A stretch of 64,000 bases of DNA. It comes from Edaphobacter dinghuensis. Lineage in GTDB: Bacteria > Acidobacteriota > Terriglobia > Terriglobales > Acidobacteriaceae. Of this stretch, positions 28,487-37,066 are shown one piece after another. The notes beneath the pieces are model-generated. The model saw nothing but the letters and a program-made list of their open reading frames with translations, did not search any database and was not told where the DNA came from. Where the stretch lies: positions 1,240,001 through 1,304,000 of the forward strand of contig NZ_BMGT01000002.1 in assembly GCF_014640335.1 (NCBI RefSeq). Direction: 5' to 3'. Within the stretch, counting starts at the first letter, position 1, and each line of letters starts with the position of its first letter. A program made the position numbers and the translations under genes.

Positions 28487-29230
28487 CTAGCTCGCGCTTG
28501 GCGGATCGTAGTCGTCCGCCGTGATGATCTGCAGATGATAGCCGTTGATCTGCCGCTGATCGATAAGAATCATGGTGCGTGCAGAGCCGTCGGCGTAGGA
28601 GACCTGGGTGCCTGCATAAGCTGCCGGTGTGGTGCCGATGGAAGGAGACCCGGCAGGCAGCATAACCAGTGTGTAGGTACCCGCCGGGGCGTTCAGGTAT
28701 CCCGTGTTGCTGCCTAAGCTGACGTTGGCCGCAATGGGCCTTACATCGGCAAGGGTTTGCCCCGAAGGCAAAAGATAGATATCGACTGCGCCCGAGCGCG
28801 GAGCTTGGCCGATGAAGCGAAGCGCGATCTGACCAGCGGGTGCGGGCTGACTCTGGTCCTTGAGCGTGAGCGACTGCGGACCCGCGGCAGTATCTCCAAT
28901 GAGAACGGTGTACTGCGTCGAGGGCAGGAAGGTATTTTTGGCTGAAGAGATGACCTGCGCGGTTCCAGTGGAGTTAGCGGCGATGGTGTACGTGCCGGGC
29001 GTGACAGGCACATAGGAAGTAATCGTTCCGAAACCGAGGCTGTAGGCGAGCACATCGTGGCTCTGATAGATGTCGAGGTTAGGAGCGTCCGGAGAGACAT
29101 CGACGATGCGAACCTGCGAGCTGGACAGAGCGCTGATGAGTCCCTGGCAACCGGAGAGTAGACCGAGGCTCAAGGCCAGGACGGCGAACTGCGCGGCCTG
29201 TCGGGCGGATTGAGGGATTTCAAAAGACAT
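28487..29230 (-). CDS. DUF4397 domain lipoprotein
   Basis: 247 residues. The N-terminal signal ends in the lipobox LLSGC (Cys about 28). The mature part contains two DUF4397-like halves: VRIVDVSPDAPNLDIYQSHD at the start of the first and ALRFIGQAPRSGAVDIYLLP at the start of the second, each followed by a strand-rich stretch (VTPGTYTI, APAGTYTLVM). Such lipoproteins are common in Acidobacteriota and Bacteroidota surface proteomes with no assigned activity. Single gene, convergent with ahcY. Confidence 0.85.
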   Translation of the reverse strand: MSFEIPQSARQAAQFAVLALSLGLLSGCQGLISALSSSQVRIVDVSPDAPNLDIYQSHDVLAYSLGFGTITSYVPVTPGTYTIAANSTGTAQVISSAKNTFLPSTQYTVLIGDTAAGPQSLTLKDQSQPAPAGQIALRFIGQAPRSGAVDIYLLPSGQTLADVRPIAANVSLGSNTGYLNAPAGTYTLVMLPAGSPSIGTTPAAYAGTQVSYADGSARTMILIDQRQINGYHLQIITADDYDPPSAS

Positions 29231-29304
29231 TCGCCGTCACTTCAGGGAGAGCTTTTTAATATTAAGGCATCTGCGACAGAATGGACATTCGCGATGAGTA
29301 ATAA

Positions 29305-29335
29305 AAACCCATGTCCCGGAGCGAGACATGGGTTT
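29305..29335 (-). terminator. terminator downstream of comEA-like gene
   Basis: AAACCCATGTC / GACATGGGTTT, 11-bp stem; on the minus strand it is followed by a T-rich run, 24 bases beyond the gene's stop. Confidence 0.8.
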
Positions 29336-29358
29336 CAATTCTGATCGATCGCCTGAGG

Positions 29359-29682
29359 CTACTTCTTGGGCTTGCTGGCGATGATCTGGTCCTTGATCTT
29401 GTTATAGGTAGCCGAAGGGAGGATGCCGCGAGTGACGAGCTGATTTTTAGCGGTGTAAGGACGCCCATCGATGATGCGCTTCGCATAAGCATCACCGATT
29501 CCGTTGAAGGCTTTGAGCTGATCGGGAGTGGCGGTGTTGATGTCGAGCTTGTCGCCGGTTGCAGCGCTGGCCGATGCTGCGGCCTTTGGCGGCGCGGCGA
29601 AGGGTGCTGCCGAGGCCATGACCGGCGCAGATAACAGGAGCGCCAATGCGATGGTGAAGGGAGAGCGGAAGAGTTTGAACAT
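29359..29682 (-). CDS. ComEA-like helix-hairpin-helix secreted protein
   Basis: 107 residues from the ATG at 29682, which has AGGAGG upstream; the open frame continues to 29721 without signal. A signal peptide of about 25 residues (ending ASA) is followed by a short Ala/Pro linker and one helix-hairpin-helix unit: KLDINTATPDQLKAFNGIGD, then AYAKRIIDGRPYTAKNQL. This motif binds DNA backbone non-specifically in ComEA, the periplasmic DNA-uptake receptor. No other competence gene is nearby. It could also be a small envelope protein with no DNA role. Confidence 0.82.
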   Translation of the reverse strand: MFKLFRSPFTIALALLLSAPVMASAAPFAAPPKAAASASAATGDKLDINTATPDQLKAFNGIGDAYAKRIIDGRPYTAKNQLVTRGILPSATYNKIKDQIIASKPKK

Positions 29683-29893
29683 TGTGAACGAGACCTCCTG
29701 AGATGTGTGCGTGCGATGCAAGAGTAGATGAGCAGAGGCGATTGGTCAAAGGAAAATACAACCGCCAATGAACTGAGATCGAAAAAAATATCTACGCGTA
29801 TAGCTGAAGATAATAGAGGTCCATGATTGATCAAATCGTGAAGACAAAGTTAGCGCTATCTGAAAGACTACTAGTCAAAAGCCGGAGGATGAA

Positions 29894-31540
29894 TTGAGGA
29901 TTTTGACTGTTTGCTCGTTTGGGGCTGCGCTACTGGCCCTGGGATGGATGGGTCATGGCTTTGCACAGGCTCGCCGCACCGATATACAGACTACGGCGAC
30001 GCCTATCAAACATGTAGTCGTCATCTTTGGCGAGAACATCTCGTTCGACCACTACTTCGGGACTTATCCTCATGCATTGAATCCTGCCGGCGAACCGGAG
30101 TTTCATGCGAAGCCGGAAACTCCCTCGGTGAACGGACTGACGAAGACGCTACTCGAACACAATCCAAACTTCATCAACACCAAGGTGAACGGCAAGGACG
30201 CGACCGCGCCGTTCCGGCTGTCGCGCGCGCAGGCAGCCACCGCCGATGAGAACCATGACTACACCGCCGAGCAGCGCGCCTTCCACTCCGGGCTTCTCGA
30301 TTCCTTTCCGCGCTACACAGGTATCCTCGGATCGCCGAAGTCGAGAGTGCGACTCGGCAGCGAAAAAGTAGAAGGCGCCAAGGAGTATGCGTTCCAGACC
30401 AAGGGCCTTGTGATGGGCTATTTCGATGGCAACACTGTAACGGCGATGTGGAACTACGCACAACGCTACGCGCTGAACGACAACTCGTACGGCACGACGT
30501 TTGGGCCTTCGACGCTGGGCGCAATTGAATTGATCTCGGGACAGACCAACGGTGTGACCGACAAGATTAACGCCGGCAATACGGTGATCGAGGGCGGTGA
30601 CGGCACGTTCACCGAGATCGGTGATGGCGATCCCATTGGCGATATCTGCTCGTCACCGTCAGGCTCCTTGCTGCACTTCAGCGGCAACAACATCGGCACC
30701 ATGCTCTCGAAGAAAGATGTAACGTGGGGATGGTTCGAAGGCGGCTTCGACCTCACGAAGAAGAATCCCAACGGAACGACGGGTTGCCGCCGCAGCACTT
30801 ATTCCAACGTAGTAAAGGTGACGGACCTCGATTACAGCCCGCATCACGAGCCCTTTCAGTACTACAAAGAGACGGCGAACCTCAAGCATGTAAGACCGAC
30901 CTCAGTGCAGATGATCGGACACAACGGCGATGCGGCGAACCATCAATACGACACGGACGACTTCTTCGATGCGGTAAAGGCTGGGAATTTTCCAGCGGTA
31001 AGTTTTCTGAAGGCTCCGGCTTATCAGGATGGCCATGCGGGTTACTCCGATCCGTTGGATGAGCAGGCATTCGATGTAAAGGTCATCAACTTTCTTCAGC
31101 AGCAATCTGACTGGAAGAGTACGGTAGTAATTCTGGCGTACGACGACTCCGATGGTTGGTATGACCATCAGATGGGCCCGATCGTAAACCAGTCGACGAC
31201 GCGGGCCGATGCGCTGACCGGGCCGGGACAGTGCGGCGATGGCTCGACTGCGTTGCCAGGACCACATACAGCACATGCACAGGGACGCTGCGGCTATGGG
31301 CCGCGGCTACCGCTGCTCGTCGTCTCGCCCTACGCAAAACAGAATTACGTCGACCACAGTCTGACCGACCAGACCTCTGTGCTTCGCTTTATCGAAGATA
31401 ACTGGCTGGGTGGCGAGCGCGTTGGCGGCGGCTCGTTCGACTCGATTGCAGGGCCGATGACGGGGATGTTCGACTTTGCGCATCCTGATGCGCGGCGCTA
31501 TCTCCTCGATGACGCGACGGGAGTTGTGGTGAAGCAGTGA
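29894..31540 (+). CDS. secreted phosphoesterase (phospholipase C / acid phosphatase family)
   Basis: 548 residues from a TTG at 29894, with GGAGG five bases upstream; an ATG at 29889 leads straight to a stop. A signal peptide spans about 1-25. The metal-binding start of the catalytic domain is IKHVVVIFGENISFDHYFGT, which has the E..S.D..FG pattern of the phosphoesterase family (PF04185). Later motifs are VILAYDDSDGWYDHQMGPIV (metal-binding Asp and His) and GYGPRLPLLVVSPYAKQNYV. Family members release phosphate or cleave phospholipid head groups outside the cytoplasm. The stop overlaps the start of the multicopper oxidase gene (GTGA), implying coupled translation. Confidence 0.9.
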   Translation: MRILTVCSFGAALLALGWMGHGFAQARRTDIQTTATPIKHVVVIFGENISFDHYFGTYPHALNPAGEPEFHAKPETPSVNGLTKTLLEHNPNFINTKVNGKDATAPFRLSRAQAATADENHDYTAEQRAFHSGLLDSFPRYTGILGSPKSRVRLGSEKVEGAKEYAFQTKGLVMGYFDGNTVTAMWNYAQRYALNDNSYGTTFGPSTLGAIELISGQTNGVTDKINAGNTVIEGGDGTFTEIGDGDPIGDICSSPSGSLLHFSGNNIGTMLSKKDVTWGWFEGGFDLTKKNPNGTTGCRRSTYSNVVKVTDLDYSPHHEPFQYYKETANLKHVRPTSVQMIGHNGDAANHQYDTDDFFDAVKAGNFPAVSFLKAPAYQDGHAGYSDPLDEQAFDVKVINFLQQQSDWKSTVVILAYDDSDGWYDHQMGPIVNQSTTRADALTGPGQCGDGSTALPGPHTAHAQGRCGYGPRLPLLVVSPYAKQNYVDHSLTDQTSVLRFIEDNWLGGERVGGGSFDSIAGPMTGMFDFAHPDARRYLLDDATGVVVKQ

Positions 31541-33162
31541 CGATTACCCGGAGGAGATTTCTGGAGCAGGCCGGAGTCTTTGCAACCGGCCTGCTGCTGA
31601 CTGAGACCGGCTCTGCGATGGCTCACATGGAAGCCGCGATGAGCGACACCGTGCTGGGGCCGGGAGAGCTGACTCCGTTTGTAGACGCCCTTCCGTTGCC
31701 TCCGGTTGCGAAGAGCACGGGAACGCGGGCAAATCCGGAACGCAAGGACGAACAGATTCCTTATTACAGGATCGCCATGCGCGAGATGCATGTGAAGGTG
31801 CATCGCGATCTGCCTGCAACGCGAGTGTGGGGATTCAACGACAGCTCGCCGGGGCCTGTATTCGAGACGCGCAGCGGAGAGCCGCTCCTTGTGGAATGGG
31901 CGAATGAGCTTCCGCTGAAGCACTTTTTACCAATTGACTACACGCTGCACGGCGCAGGCAAAGATGTTCCCGAGGTACGCAGCGTCGTTCATCTGCATGG
32001 AGGAAGAACACCACCCGAGAGCGACGGATATCCCGAAGACTGGTTTGTGCCGGGAAAATCTGCGGTCAATTTCTATCCCAACCGGCAGGATGCGACGGCG
32101 TTGTTCTATCACGACCATGCGATGGGAATTAATCGCCTGAATGTCTACGCAGGTTTGCAGGGGATGTTCCTGATTCGCGATGCAGTGGAGGACGCGTTGA
32201 ATCTGCCCAGCGGTAAGTATGAGGTGCCTCTGGTGATCTACGACCGCTTTCTGCGCAAAGATGGACAACTCGAGTATCCGGTCTCGCCGATACCGGGCAA
32301 ACCGTGGGTGCCAGAGGTATTCGGCAACGTCGTTCTGGTCAACGGCAAGGCGATGCCGTATCTCGAAGTAGAACCGCGCAAGTACCGGCTGCGAATTCTG
32401 AATGGATCGAATGCACGGTTTTATCGGCTGGCATTTGAGGATGAGCACGAGTTTCACGTGATCGGCTCCGATCAGGGACTGCTCGAAAGCCCTGTAGCGT
32501 TGCAACGGTTGCAGCTTGCTCCGGCAGAACGCGCCGATGTGATTGTGGACTTCAGCAAATATGCGGGCAAGCGAATGCAGCTTGCGAGCGACTCGCTTCC
32601 GGTCATGCAGTTCCGCGTGACTACTCAAGGCGCTCCCGATACAAGCGTATTGCCTGCAAAGCTGCGTGCGGTCGAACGAATCAAAGAGAAGGCCGCAGTC
32701 AAGACGCGCCTGCTGACACTCGATGAGCATCTGAATCTCGCCGATCAGTCCATGGACATGATGCTGAACAATACTCCGTGGCATGCACCGATTACGGAGA
32801 AGCCGGTGATCGATACAACGGAGATCTGGGAGTTTGTGAATCTCACCGAGGACACGCATCCCATTCACATCCATCTGGTGCGATTCCAAATTCTCGATCG
32901 GCAGAGGATCGATACCAATGCGTTCTTCGATAGCAGGTCGCTGGAGTTTATCGGAGATGTGGAACCCGCATCCGGGATTGAAACCGGATGGAAGGACACC
33001 GTACGCGCCGATGCCGGCACACTGACACGGATCATTGTGCCCTTCAAGGGATACACGGGCCGCTACGTGTGGCACTGTCATCTGTTGGAGCACGAGGACA
33101 ACGAGATGATGCGACCGTATGAAATTTTGGCCACAGAACCGCAAAAGCAGGCAAATGATTGA
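31537..33162 (+). CDS. Tat-exported multicopper oxidase, CotA/bilirubin-oxidase-like
   Basis: 541 residues from GTG at 31537 inside the upstream stop. A Tat signal (TRRRFLEQAG) exports the folded, copper-loaded protein. Copper ligands are visible in all four motifs: HLHGG, HDHAMGINRLNVYAG, HPIHIHLVRF and WHCHLLEHEDNEMM, the last including the type-1 Cys and axial Met. The fold has three cupredoxin domains. Family members oxidise phenols, bilirubin or metal ions with O2. Coupling to a secreted phosphoesterase suggests a joint extracellular task, which is inference. The stop codon lies within the putative -35 element of the his promoter. Confidence 0.93.
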   Translation: MTITRRRFLEQAGVFATGLLLTETGSAMAHMEAAMSDTVLGPGELTPFVDALPLPPVAKSTGTRANPERKDEQIPYYRIAMREMHVKVHRDLPATRVWGFNDSSPGPVFETRSGEPLLVEWANELPLKHFLPIDYTLHGAGKDVPEVRSVVHLHGGRTPPESDGYPEDWFVPGKSAVNFYPNRQDATALFYHDHAMGINRLNVYAGLQGMFLIRDAVEDALNLPSGKYEVPLVIYDRFLRKDGQLEYPVSPIPGKPWVPEVFGNVVLVNGKAMPYLEVEPRKYRLRILNGSNARFYRLAFEDEHEFHVIGSDQGLLESPVALQRLQLAPAERADVIVDFSKYAGKRMQLASDSLPVMQFRVTTQGAPDTSVLPAKLRAVERIKEKAAVKTRLLTLDEHLNLADQSMDMMLNNTPWHAPITEKPVIDTTEIWEFVNLTEDTHPIHIHLVRFQILDRQRIDTNAFFDSRSLEFIGDVEPASGIETGWKDTVRADAGTLTRIIVPFKGYTGRYVWHCHLLEHEDNEMMRPYEILATEPQKQAND

Positions 33163-33187
33163 CAAGCGAGATCATCGCAGCTACCTT
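33159..33187 (+). promoter_or_regulatory. putative his operon promoter
   Basis: TTGACA at 33159-33164, 17 bases, then TACCTT at 33182-33187 (three of six matches to TATAAT). The -35 hexamer overlaps the TGA of the multicopper oxidase gene. Predicted transcription would start near 33193-33195, immediately before the leader-peptide ATG. Sequence-only prediction. Confidence 0.4.
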
Positions 33188-33195
33188 TAAAAGCA

Positions 33196-33279
33196 ATGAG
33201 CGTTCGTCTGCAGCATCACGGCCATCACCATCATCATGCGCAAAGCGTGTTGGCGGCTGTGTCCGGTGTGGCGAAGTAA
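33196..33279 (+). CDS. hisL: histidine-rich leader peptide of the his operon
   Basis: A 27-codon frame starting ATG AGC GTT and ending TAA at 33277-33279. It contains seven His codons (33214-33237) in the run QHHGHHHHHA, followed by 13 ordinary codons. It sits directly upstream of a terminator and hisI, as HisL does in enterobacteria (whose peptide also has seven His). Translation speed through the His codons would report charged tRNA-His. There is no Shine-Dalgarno sequence, and the predicted transcript start is within a few bases of the ATG, so leaderless initiation is possible. It is too short for ordinary gene callers and was found by eye. Confidence 0.8.
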   Translation: MSVRLQHHGHHHHHAQSVLAAVSGVAK

Positions 33280-33318
33280 CGAACGCATACTAAGGATTGG
33301 AAAGGCCCGCTAACGCGC
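33245..33318 (+). promoter_or_regulatory. antiterminator pairing of the his attenuator
   Basis: GCGTGTTGGCGG (33245-33256) can pair along all 12 bases with CCGCTAACGCGC (33307-33318), counting two G-U pairs. The 3' arm overlaps the left arm of the terminator (33301-33310), so the two structures exclude each other. The 5' arm begins eight bases after the last His codon. A ribosome stalled on the His codons leaves it free, while one that reads to the stop codon masks it. Confidence 0.7.
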
Positions 33319-33339
33319 ATATCGCGAGCGGGCCTTTTT
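33301..33339 (+). terminator. attenuator terminator upstream of hisI
   Basis: AAAGGCCCGC (33301-33310) pairs with GCGGGCCTTT (33328-33337), with an extra inner CGCG/CGCG pairing and a T run to 33339. It lies between the leader peptide stop and hisI, where constitutive termination would switch off the operon. Confidence 0.85.
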
Positions 33340-33398
33340 GCTGCCCGCTTGCCCGATGGCATGTTGGATGACCGAAGAAAGTGATCAAGGAGATGGCA

Positions 33399-33737
33399 AT
33401 GGAAGCAGTAAAGATCGATTTTGCGAAGATGGACGGCCTGGTCCCGGGCATCGTGCAGGATGCGAAGACGGGCGAGATGCTGATGCTCGGCTTCTTGAAC
33501 GAAGTGAGCTACGCGAAGACGCTGGAGACAGGTTTTGTGACCTTCTGGAGCCGGACGCGCAGCAAGCTTTGGATGAAGGGCGAGACCAGCGGCAACCGGC
33601 TGAAGGTCATCTCCGCCGCAACGGATTGCGACAACGATGCTCTGCTCTTCAAGGTAGAGGTCGAGGGCGATGGTCTGGTCTGTCACGAGGGCACGGTGAG
33701 CTGCTTCACCAAAAATATTGAAACGGAGAAGGCGTAA
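33399..33737 (+). CDS. hisI: phosphoribosyl-AMP cyclohydrolase
   Basis: 112 residues from the ATG at 33399, which has AAGGAG six bases upstream; a GTG at 33381 in frame is less likely. It opens the purine ring of phosphoribosyl-AMP, the third step of histidine synthesis. Typical sequence: [38 protein letters not shown], then the zinc cysteines in [10 protein letters not shown] and CHEGTVSCF. There is no fused or adjacent HisE pyrophosphohydrolase, so that step must be encoded elsewhere. It is the first structural gene after the attenuator; its stop overlaps the hisG start. Confidence 0.96.
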   Translation: MEAVKIDFAKMDGLVPGIVQDAKTGEMLMLGFLNEVSYAKTLETGFVTFWSRTRSKLWMKGETSGNRLKVISAATDCDNDALLFKVEVEGDGLVCHEGTVSCFTKNIETEKA

Positions 33738-34618
33738 TGTCTGGAGCGAAGAAGCTGAAGCTGGGAATTCCCAAGGGCAGTCTGCAGGATGCGACGATTG
33801 CGTTGTTTGAGCGGGCAGGTTGGAGGATCTTCGCCAATGGACGAAGCTACTTCCCTTCCATCGACGATGCCGAGATTGAGTGCATGCTGGTGCGTGCGCA
33901 GGAGATGGCACGATACGTCGAGCACGGCGCGCTCGATGCCGGACTGACCGGCAACGACTGGGTTCTCGAAAACGAGACCGATGTGGAGTACGTCACCAGC
34001 CTCACCTACAGCAAGCAGAGCCGGCAGAAGGTGAAGTGGGTGCTCGCAGTTCCCGAGGACTCTCCCTTCCAGAAACCCGAAGATCTCGCAGGCAAGATCA
34101 TCGCCACCGAGCTGGTCGAGTTCACCAAGCGCTACTTCGCCAACAAGAACATTCCCGTAAAGGTGGAGTTTAGCTGGGGCGCGACTGAAGTGAAGCCGCC
34201 CACGCTGGCCGATGCCATCGTCGAAGTGACCGAGACGGGAAGCTCGTTGCGTGCGAACCGTCTGCGGATCATCGAGACGCTGATGGAAAGTGAGACGCAG
34301 CTCATCGCCAACAAGAATGCGTACAAGGACGACTGGAAGCGCGAGAAGATCGGCAATATCTCTCTTATGCTGAACGCCGCGATTGCCGCCCAGGGCCGCG
34401 TTGGTCTGATGCTCAACGCTCGCAAGGATTCGTTGAAGGCAGTGGTCGGTGTGCTGCCCGCATTGAATTCTCCGACGATCTCGCAGCTCAGCGACGAGGG
34501 ATGGATTGCGCTGAATACGATTCTCGATGAGGCCGAGGTTCGGGATGTGATCCCCAAGCTTAAGGCTGCCGGTGCTACTGGAATCGTGGAGTATCCGTTG
34601 AGCAAGGTTGTTCTGTAA
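33737..34618 (+). CDS. hisG: ATP phosphoribosyltransferase, long form
   Basis: 293 residues. It catalyses the committed first step, joining ATP and [24 protein letters not shown] is the family N-terminus, followed by [14 protein letters not shown] and the PRPP loop in [19 protein letters not shown] (E-TG-S-L). The length and the C-terminal ACT-like regulatory domain (about 220-293, [20 protein letters not shown]) mark the long form, which works as a hexamer without HisZ and is feedback-inhibited by histidine. Starts at the TAATG overlap with hisI. Confidence 0.97.
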   Translation: MSGAKKLKLGIPKGSLQDATIALFERAGWRIFANGRSYFPSIDDAEIECMLVRAQEMARYVEHGALDAGLTGNDWVLENETDVEYVTSLTYSKQSRQKVKWVLAVPEDSPFQKPEDLAGKIIATELVEFTKRYFANKNIPVKVEFSWGATEVKPPTLADAIVEVTETGSSLRANRLRIIETLMESETQLIANKNAYKDDWKREKIGNISLMLNAAIAAQGRVGLMLNARKDSLKAVVGVLPALNSPTISQLSDEGWIALNTILDEAEVRDVIPKLKAAGATGIVEYPLSKVVL

Positions 34619-34631
34619 CGATGGCTTTTCT

Positions 34632-34659
34632 CGTCCGGCTCTCCATCGAGGGCCGGACG
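34632..34659 (+). other. hairpin between hisG and hisD
   Basis: CGTCCGGC / GCCGGACG 8-bp stem with a 12-base loop and no T tract, in the only sizeable gap (61 bases) of the front half of the operon. It may stabilise an mRNA end or affect hisD translation. Confidence 0.5.
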
Positions 34660-34679
34660 CTGGTACTCGGAGTTCATGA

Positions 34680-35939
34680 ATGAAGCTGGTGCGAACATTT
34701 GGACGGAGCAAAGCTGCTGCGGCTGCTCTGATAGAGACGCTGGAGCAACGCGGAGCCTCGAACACAGCGAAGGTAGAGCCGGTAGTGCGGCGGATTCTTG
34801 CAGACGTTCGCAAAGGCGGCGATGCTGCGCTGCGAAAATATGCCGCCAAGTTTGATGGGTTGACGAAGAGACAATCTCTGCGGGTCTCATCTGAAGAGAT
34901 GCAGGCGGCCTGGGATGAGACTGCACCGGAGCTGCAAGCTGCCATGATGGTCGCGCGCGGCAACATTCTTGCGTTTGCCGAGGCGCAGAAACCGTCGGAA
35001 TGGACGATTGCCCCTTCTGACGGTGTAAAGACCGGGCAGATCGTTCGGCCGCTGGGAAGCGTGGGTTGCTATGTACCGGGTGGGCGGTATCCTCTGCCTT
35101 CCACGCTACTGATGACGGTAACTCCAGCACAGGTAGCAGGAGTGGAGCGAATCGTCGTATGTTCGCCTAAGCCTGCGCGGGAGACGATGGCTGCGGCATG
35201 GCTTGCCGGAGTAACTGAGTTTTATCGCGTTGGCGGAGCACAGGCGATCGCCGCGATGGCCTACGGCACCGAGGCGATTACTCGCGTCGACAAGATTGTG
35301 GGGCCGGGAAATTTATTTGTAACCGCCGCCAAGACAATTGTTTCGAACGAGTGCGGCATCGATATGCCCGCCGGCCCGACCGAGATTGTCGTGACCAGCG
35401 AGACCGGAGATGCCTCTGGAATCGCAGCAGACCTCGTAGCACAGGCAGAGCATGATCCAGAGGCTTTGCCTATCCTGATTACAAGCAATGAAGCGCTGGC
35501 AAAGAACGTTGCCGGCGAAGTAAAGCTGCAAGCTGCGAAGAACAAGATTGCGAAACAATCACTGGCAGCCCAGGGAGCAATATTTGTAACTTCAACTGTT
35601 GCAGAGGCACAAGAGCTGACCAACCGCCTTGCTCCTGAGCATCTGACGGTTGATGCAGCGGCAGACCTGAAGTGGGTTCGCAATGCAGGAAGTGTCTTTG
35701 TAGGCGCCTACGCTCCGCAATCAATGGGCGATTACGTCTCGGGACCCAACCATGTGCTGCCAACAGGACGCGTCGGACGTGTACGCGGCGGCTTGAGCGT
35801 CATGGACTTCGTCAAGGTAATCACCGTGCAGGAGTACACGCGCAAAGGTCTACGAAAGATTGGCCCCCACGCTATTGCGCTGGCCGAAGCAGAAGGCCTG
35901 GTTGGTCACGCAGAGAGTGTTCGAGTGAGGATGCGATGA
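34680..35939 (+). CDS. hisD: histidinol dehydrogenase
   Basis: 419 residues. It oxidises histidinol to histidine in two NAD-dependent steps. Family motifs are VGCYVPGGRYPLPSTLLMT, the glycine-rich region VGGAQAIAAMAYGTE, DKIVGPGNLFVTAAK, IDMPAGPTEIVVTSE with DLVAQAEHDPEA (zinc ligands), LAPEHLTVDAA and GPNHVLPTGRVGR. Its position third in the operon is conventional. The ATG overlaps a preceding out-of-frame ATG. The stop codon overlaps hisC (ATGA). Confidence 0.97.
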   Translation: MKLVRTFGRSKAAAAALIETLEQRGASNTAKVEPVVRRILADVRKGGDAALRKYAAKFDGLTKRQSLRVSSEEMQAAWDETAPELQAAMMVARGNILAFAEAQKPSEWTIAPSDGVKTGQIVRPLGSVGCYVPGGRYPLPSTLLMTVTPAQVAGVERIVVCSPKPARETMAAAWLAGVTEFYRVGGAQAIAAMAYGTEAITRVDKIVGPGNLFVTAAKTIVSNECGIDMPAGPTEIVVTSETGDASGIAADLVAQAEHDPEALPILITSNEALAKNVAGEVKLQAAKNKIAKQSLAAQGAIFVTSTVAEAQELTNRLAPEHLTVDAAADLKWVRNAGSVFVGAYAPQSMGDYVSGPNHVLPTGRVGRVRGGLSVMDFVKVITVQEYTRKGLRKIGPHAIALAEAEGLVGHAESVRVRMR

Positions 35940-37066
35940 AGGTTGCTACGGAAGTAAAACCGCGCAGAGCTGTGCTCGAGATGCCGGAGTATCATCCTCC
36001 GCTGGCAGGACGTGACGCACTGCGACTGGACTTCAACGAGAACACCTTTGCACCATCGCCAAAGGTGATGGAACGGCTGCGCGAGATAACAGCAGAAGGA
36101 TTGACCAAATATCCTGAACGCGAGCCGGGAGAGAGGATCGCGGCAAAACACTTTGGACTTAACCCTGACGAAGTATTGCTGACCAATGGCGTGGACGAAG
36201 CGATCCACCTGGTATGCTGCGCGTTTCTCGAAGAGGGCGACGAGGCCCTGATCTGTACGCCCGGCTTCTTTATGTACGACGTCAGCATAATGATGATGAC
36301 TCCCAACCTGCGCAAGGTGCAGGCGGACGAGGCGTTACAGTTCCCCTTTGAAAAATTTCTCGCCGCAATTACCGAGCGGACAAAGCTGATCATTGTCTCT
36401 TCGCCAAATAATCCAACAGGCGCTGTCGTAAGCCGGGAGCATCTGCTTGCAATCGCTAAGGCAGCCCCTCAAGCCGTGCTGATGGTCGATGAGGCTTACT
36501 ACCACTTCCACGGCGAGACGACGATAGGCGACCTACGCGCTGTGCCGAACCTGCTTGTAGCGCGGACGTTCTCGAAGGCTTATGGGCTGGCTAATCTTCG
36601 CATTGGAATGCTGGCAGGCAACACGGCGCTAATGAAGTATGTGCGCAAGGTCAGCTCGCCTTACAACGTGAATGGCGTGGCGCTCGATTGCCTGACTGTG
36701 GCACTAGCCGATGAGGACTATCTTGCATGGTACGTCGAGCAGGTACGCGTTGGGCGCGATCGCATGATGCGCGGCCTCGATGAGTTGGGAGTTCCCTATT
36801 TTTCAAGCCACGCGAACTTCGTACTGATGAAGATCGGGCCGAAGCATAAGGAGCTGGTTACAGCGATGCGCAGCCACGGCATCCTGCTGCGCGATCGTTC
36901 CGCCGATCCGGGGTGCAATGGCTTTGTGCGCATCACGATTGGAATCGAAGAGCACGTCCGGCTTGGATTGGCGGCGCTGCGGTCGTCGCTTGAAGAGATT
37001 GGATGGAAGCCCACGGATGTGCGAACAGTACAGCAGAGCAGCGAAGGCGAAAGGGAGTTTGAGTAA
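35936..37066 (+). CDS. hisC: histidinol-phosphate aminotransferase
   Basis: 376 residues from the ATG at 35936 that overlaps the hisD stop; the frame is open further upstream within hisD but that part is not coding. It is a PLP-dependent class I/II aminotransferase. It shows [47 protein letters not shown] and [18 protein letters not shown], with the Schiff-base Lys about 214. It converts imidazole-acetol phosphate to histidinol phosphate. No histidinol phosphatase gene follows. Confidence 0.97.
   Translation: MKVATEVKPRRAVLEMPEYHPPLAGRDALRLDFNENTFAPSPKVMERLREITAEGLTKYPEREPGERIAAKHFGLNPDEVLLTNGVDEAIHLVCCAFLEEGDEALICTPGFFMYDVSIMMMTPNLRKVQADEALQFPFEKFLAAITERTKLIIVSSPNNPTGAVVSREHLLAIAKAAPQAVLMVDEAYYHFHGETTIGDLRAVPNLLVARTFSKAYGLANLRIGMLAGNTALMKYVRKVSSPYNVNGVALDCLTVALADEDYLAWYVEQVRVGRDRMMRGLDELGVPYFSSHANFVLMKIGPKHKELVTAMRSHGILLRDRSADPGCNGFVRITIGIEEHVRLGLAALRSSLEEIGWKPTDVRTVQQSSEGEREFE

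Noticed and set aside
31927-33165. 412-residue minus-strand frame
   Set aside because: Antisense to the multicopper oxidase, which has all copper motifs.
35672-35935. 88-residue upstream extension of hisC
   Set aside because: Overlaps hisD, which has family sequence to its end; the ATGA overlap at 35936 is the natural start.
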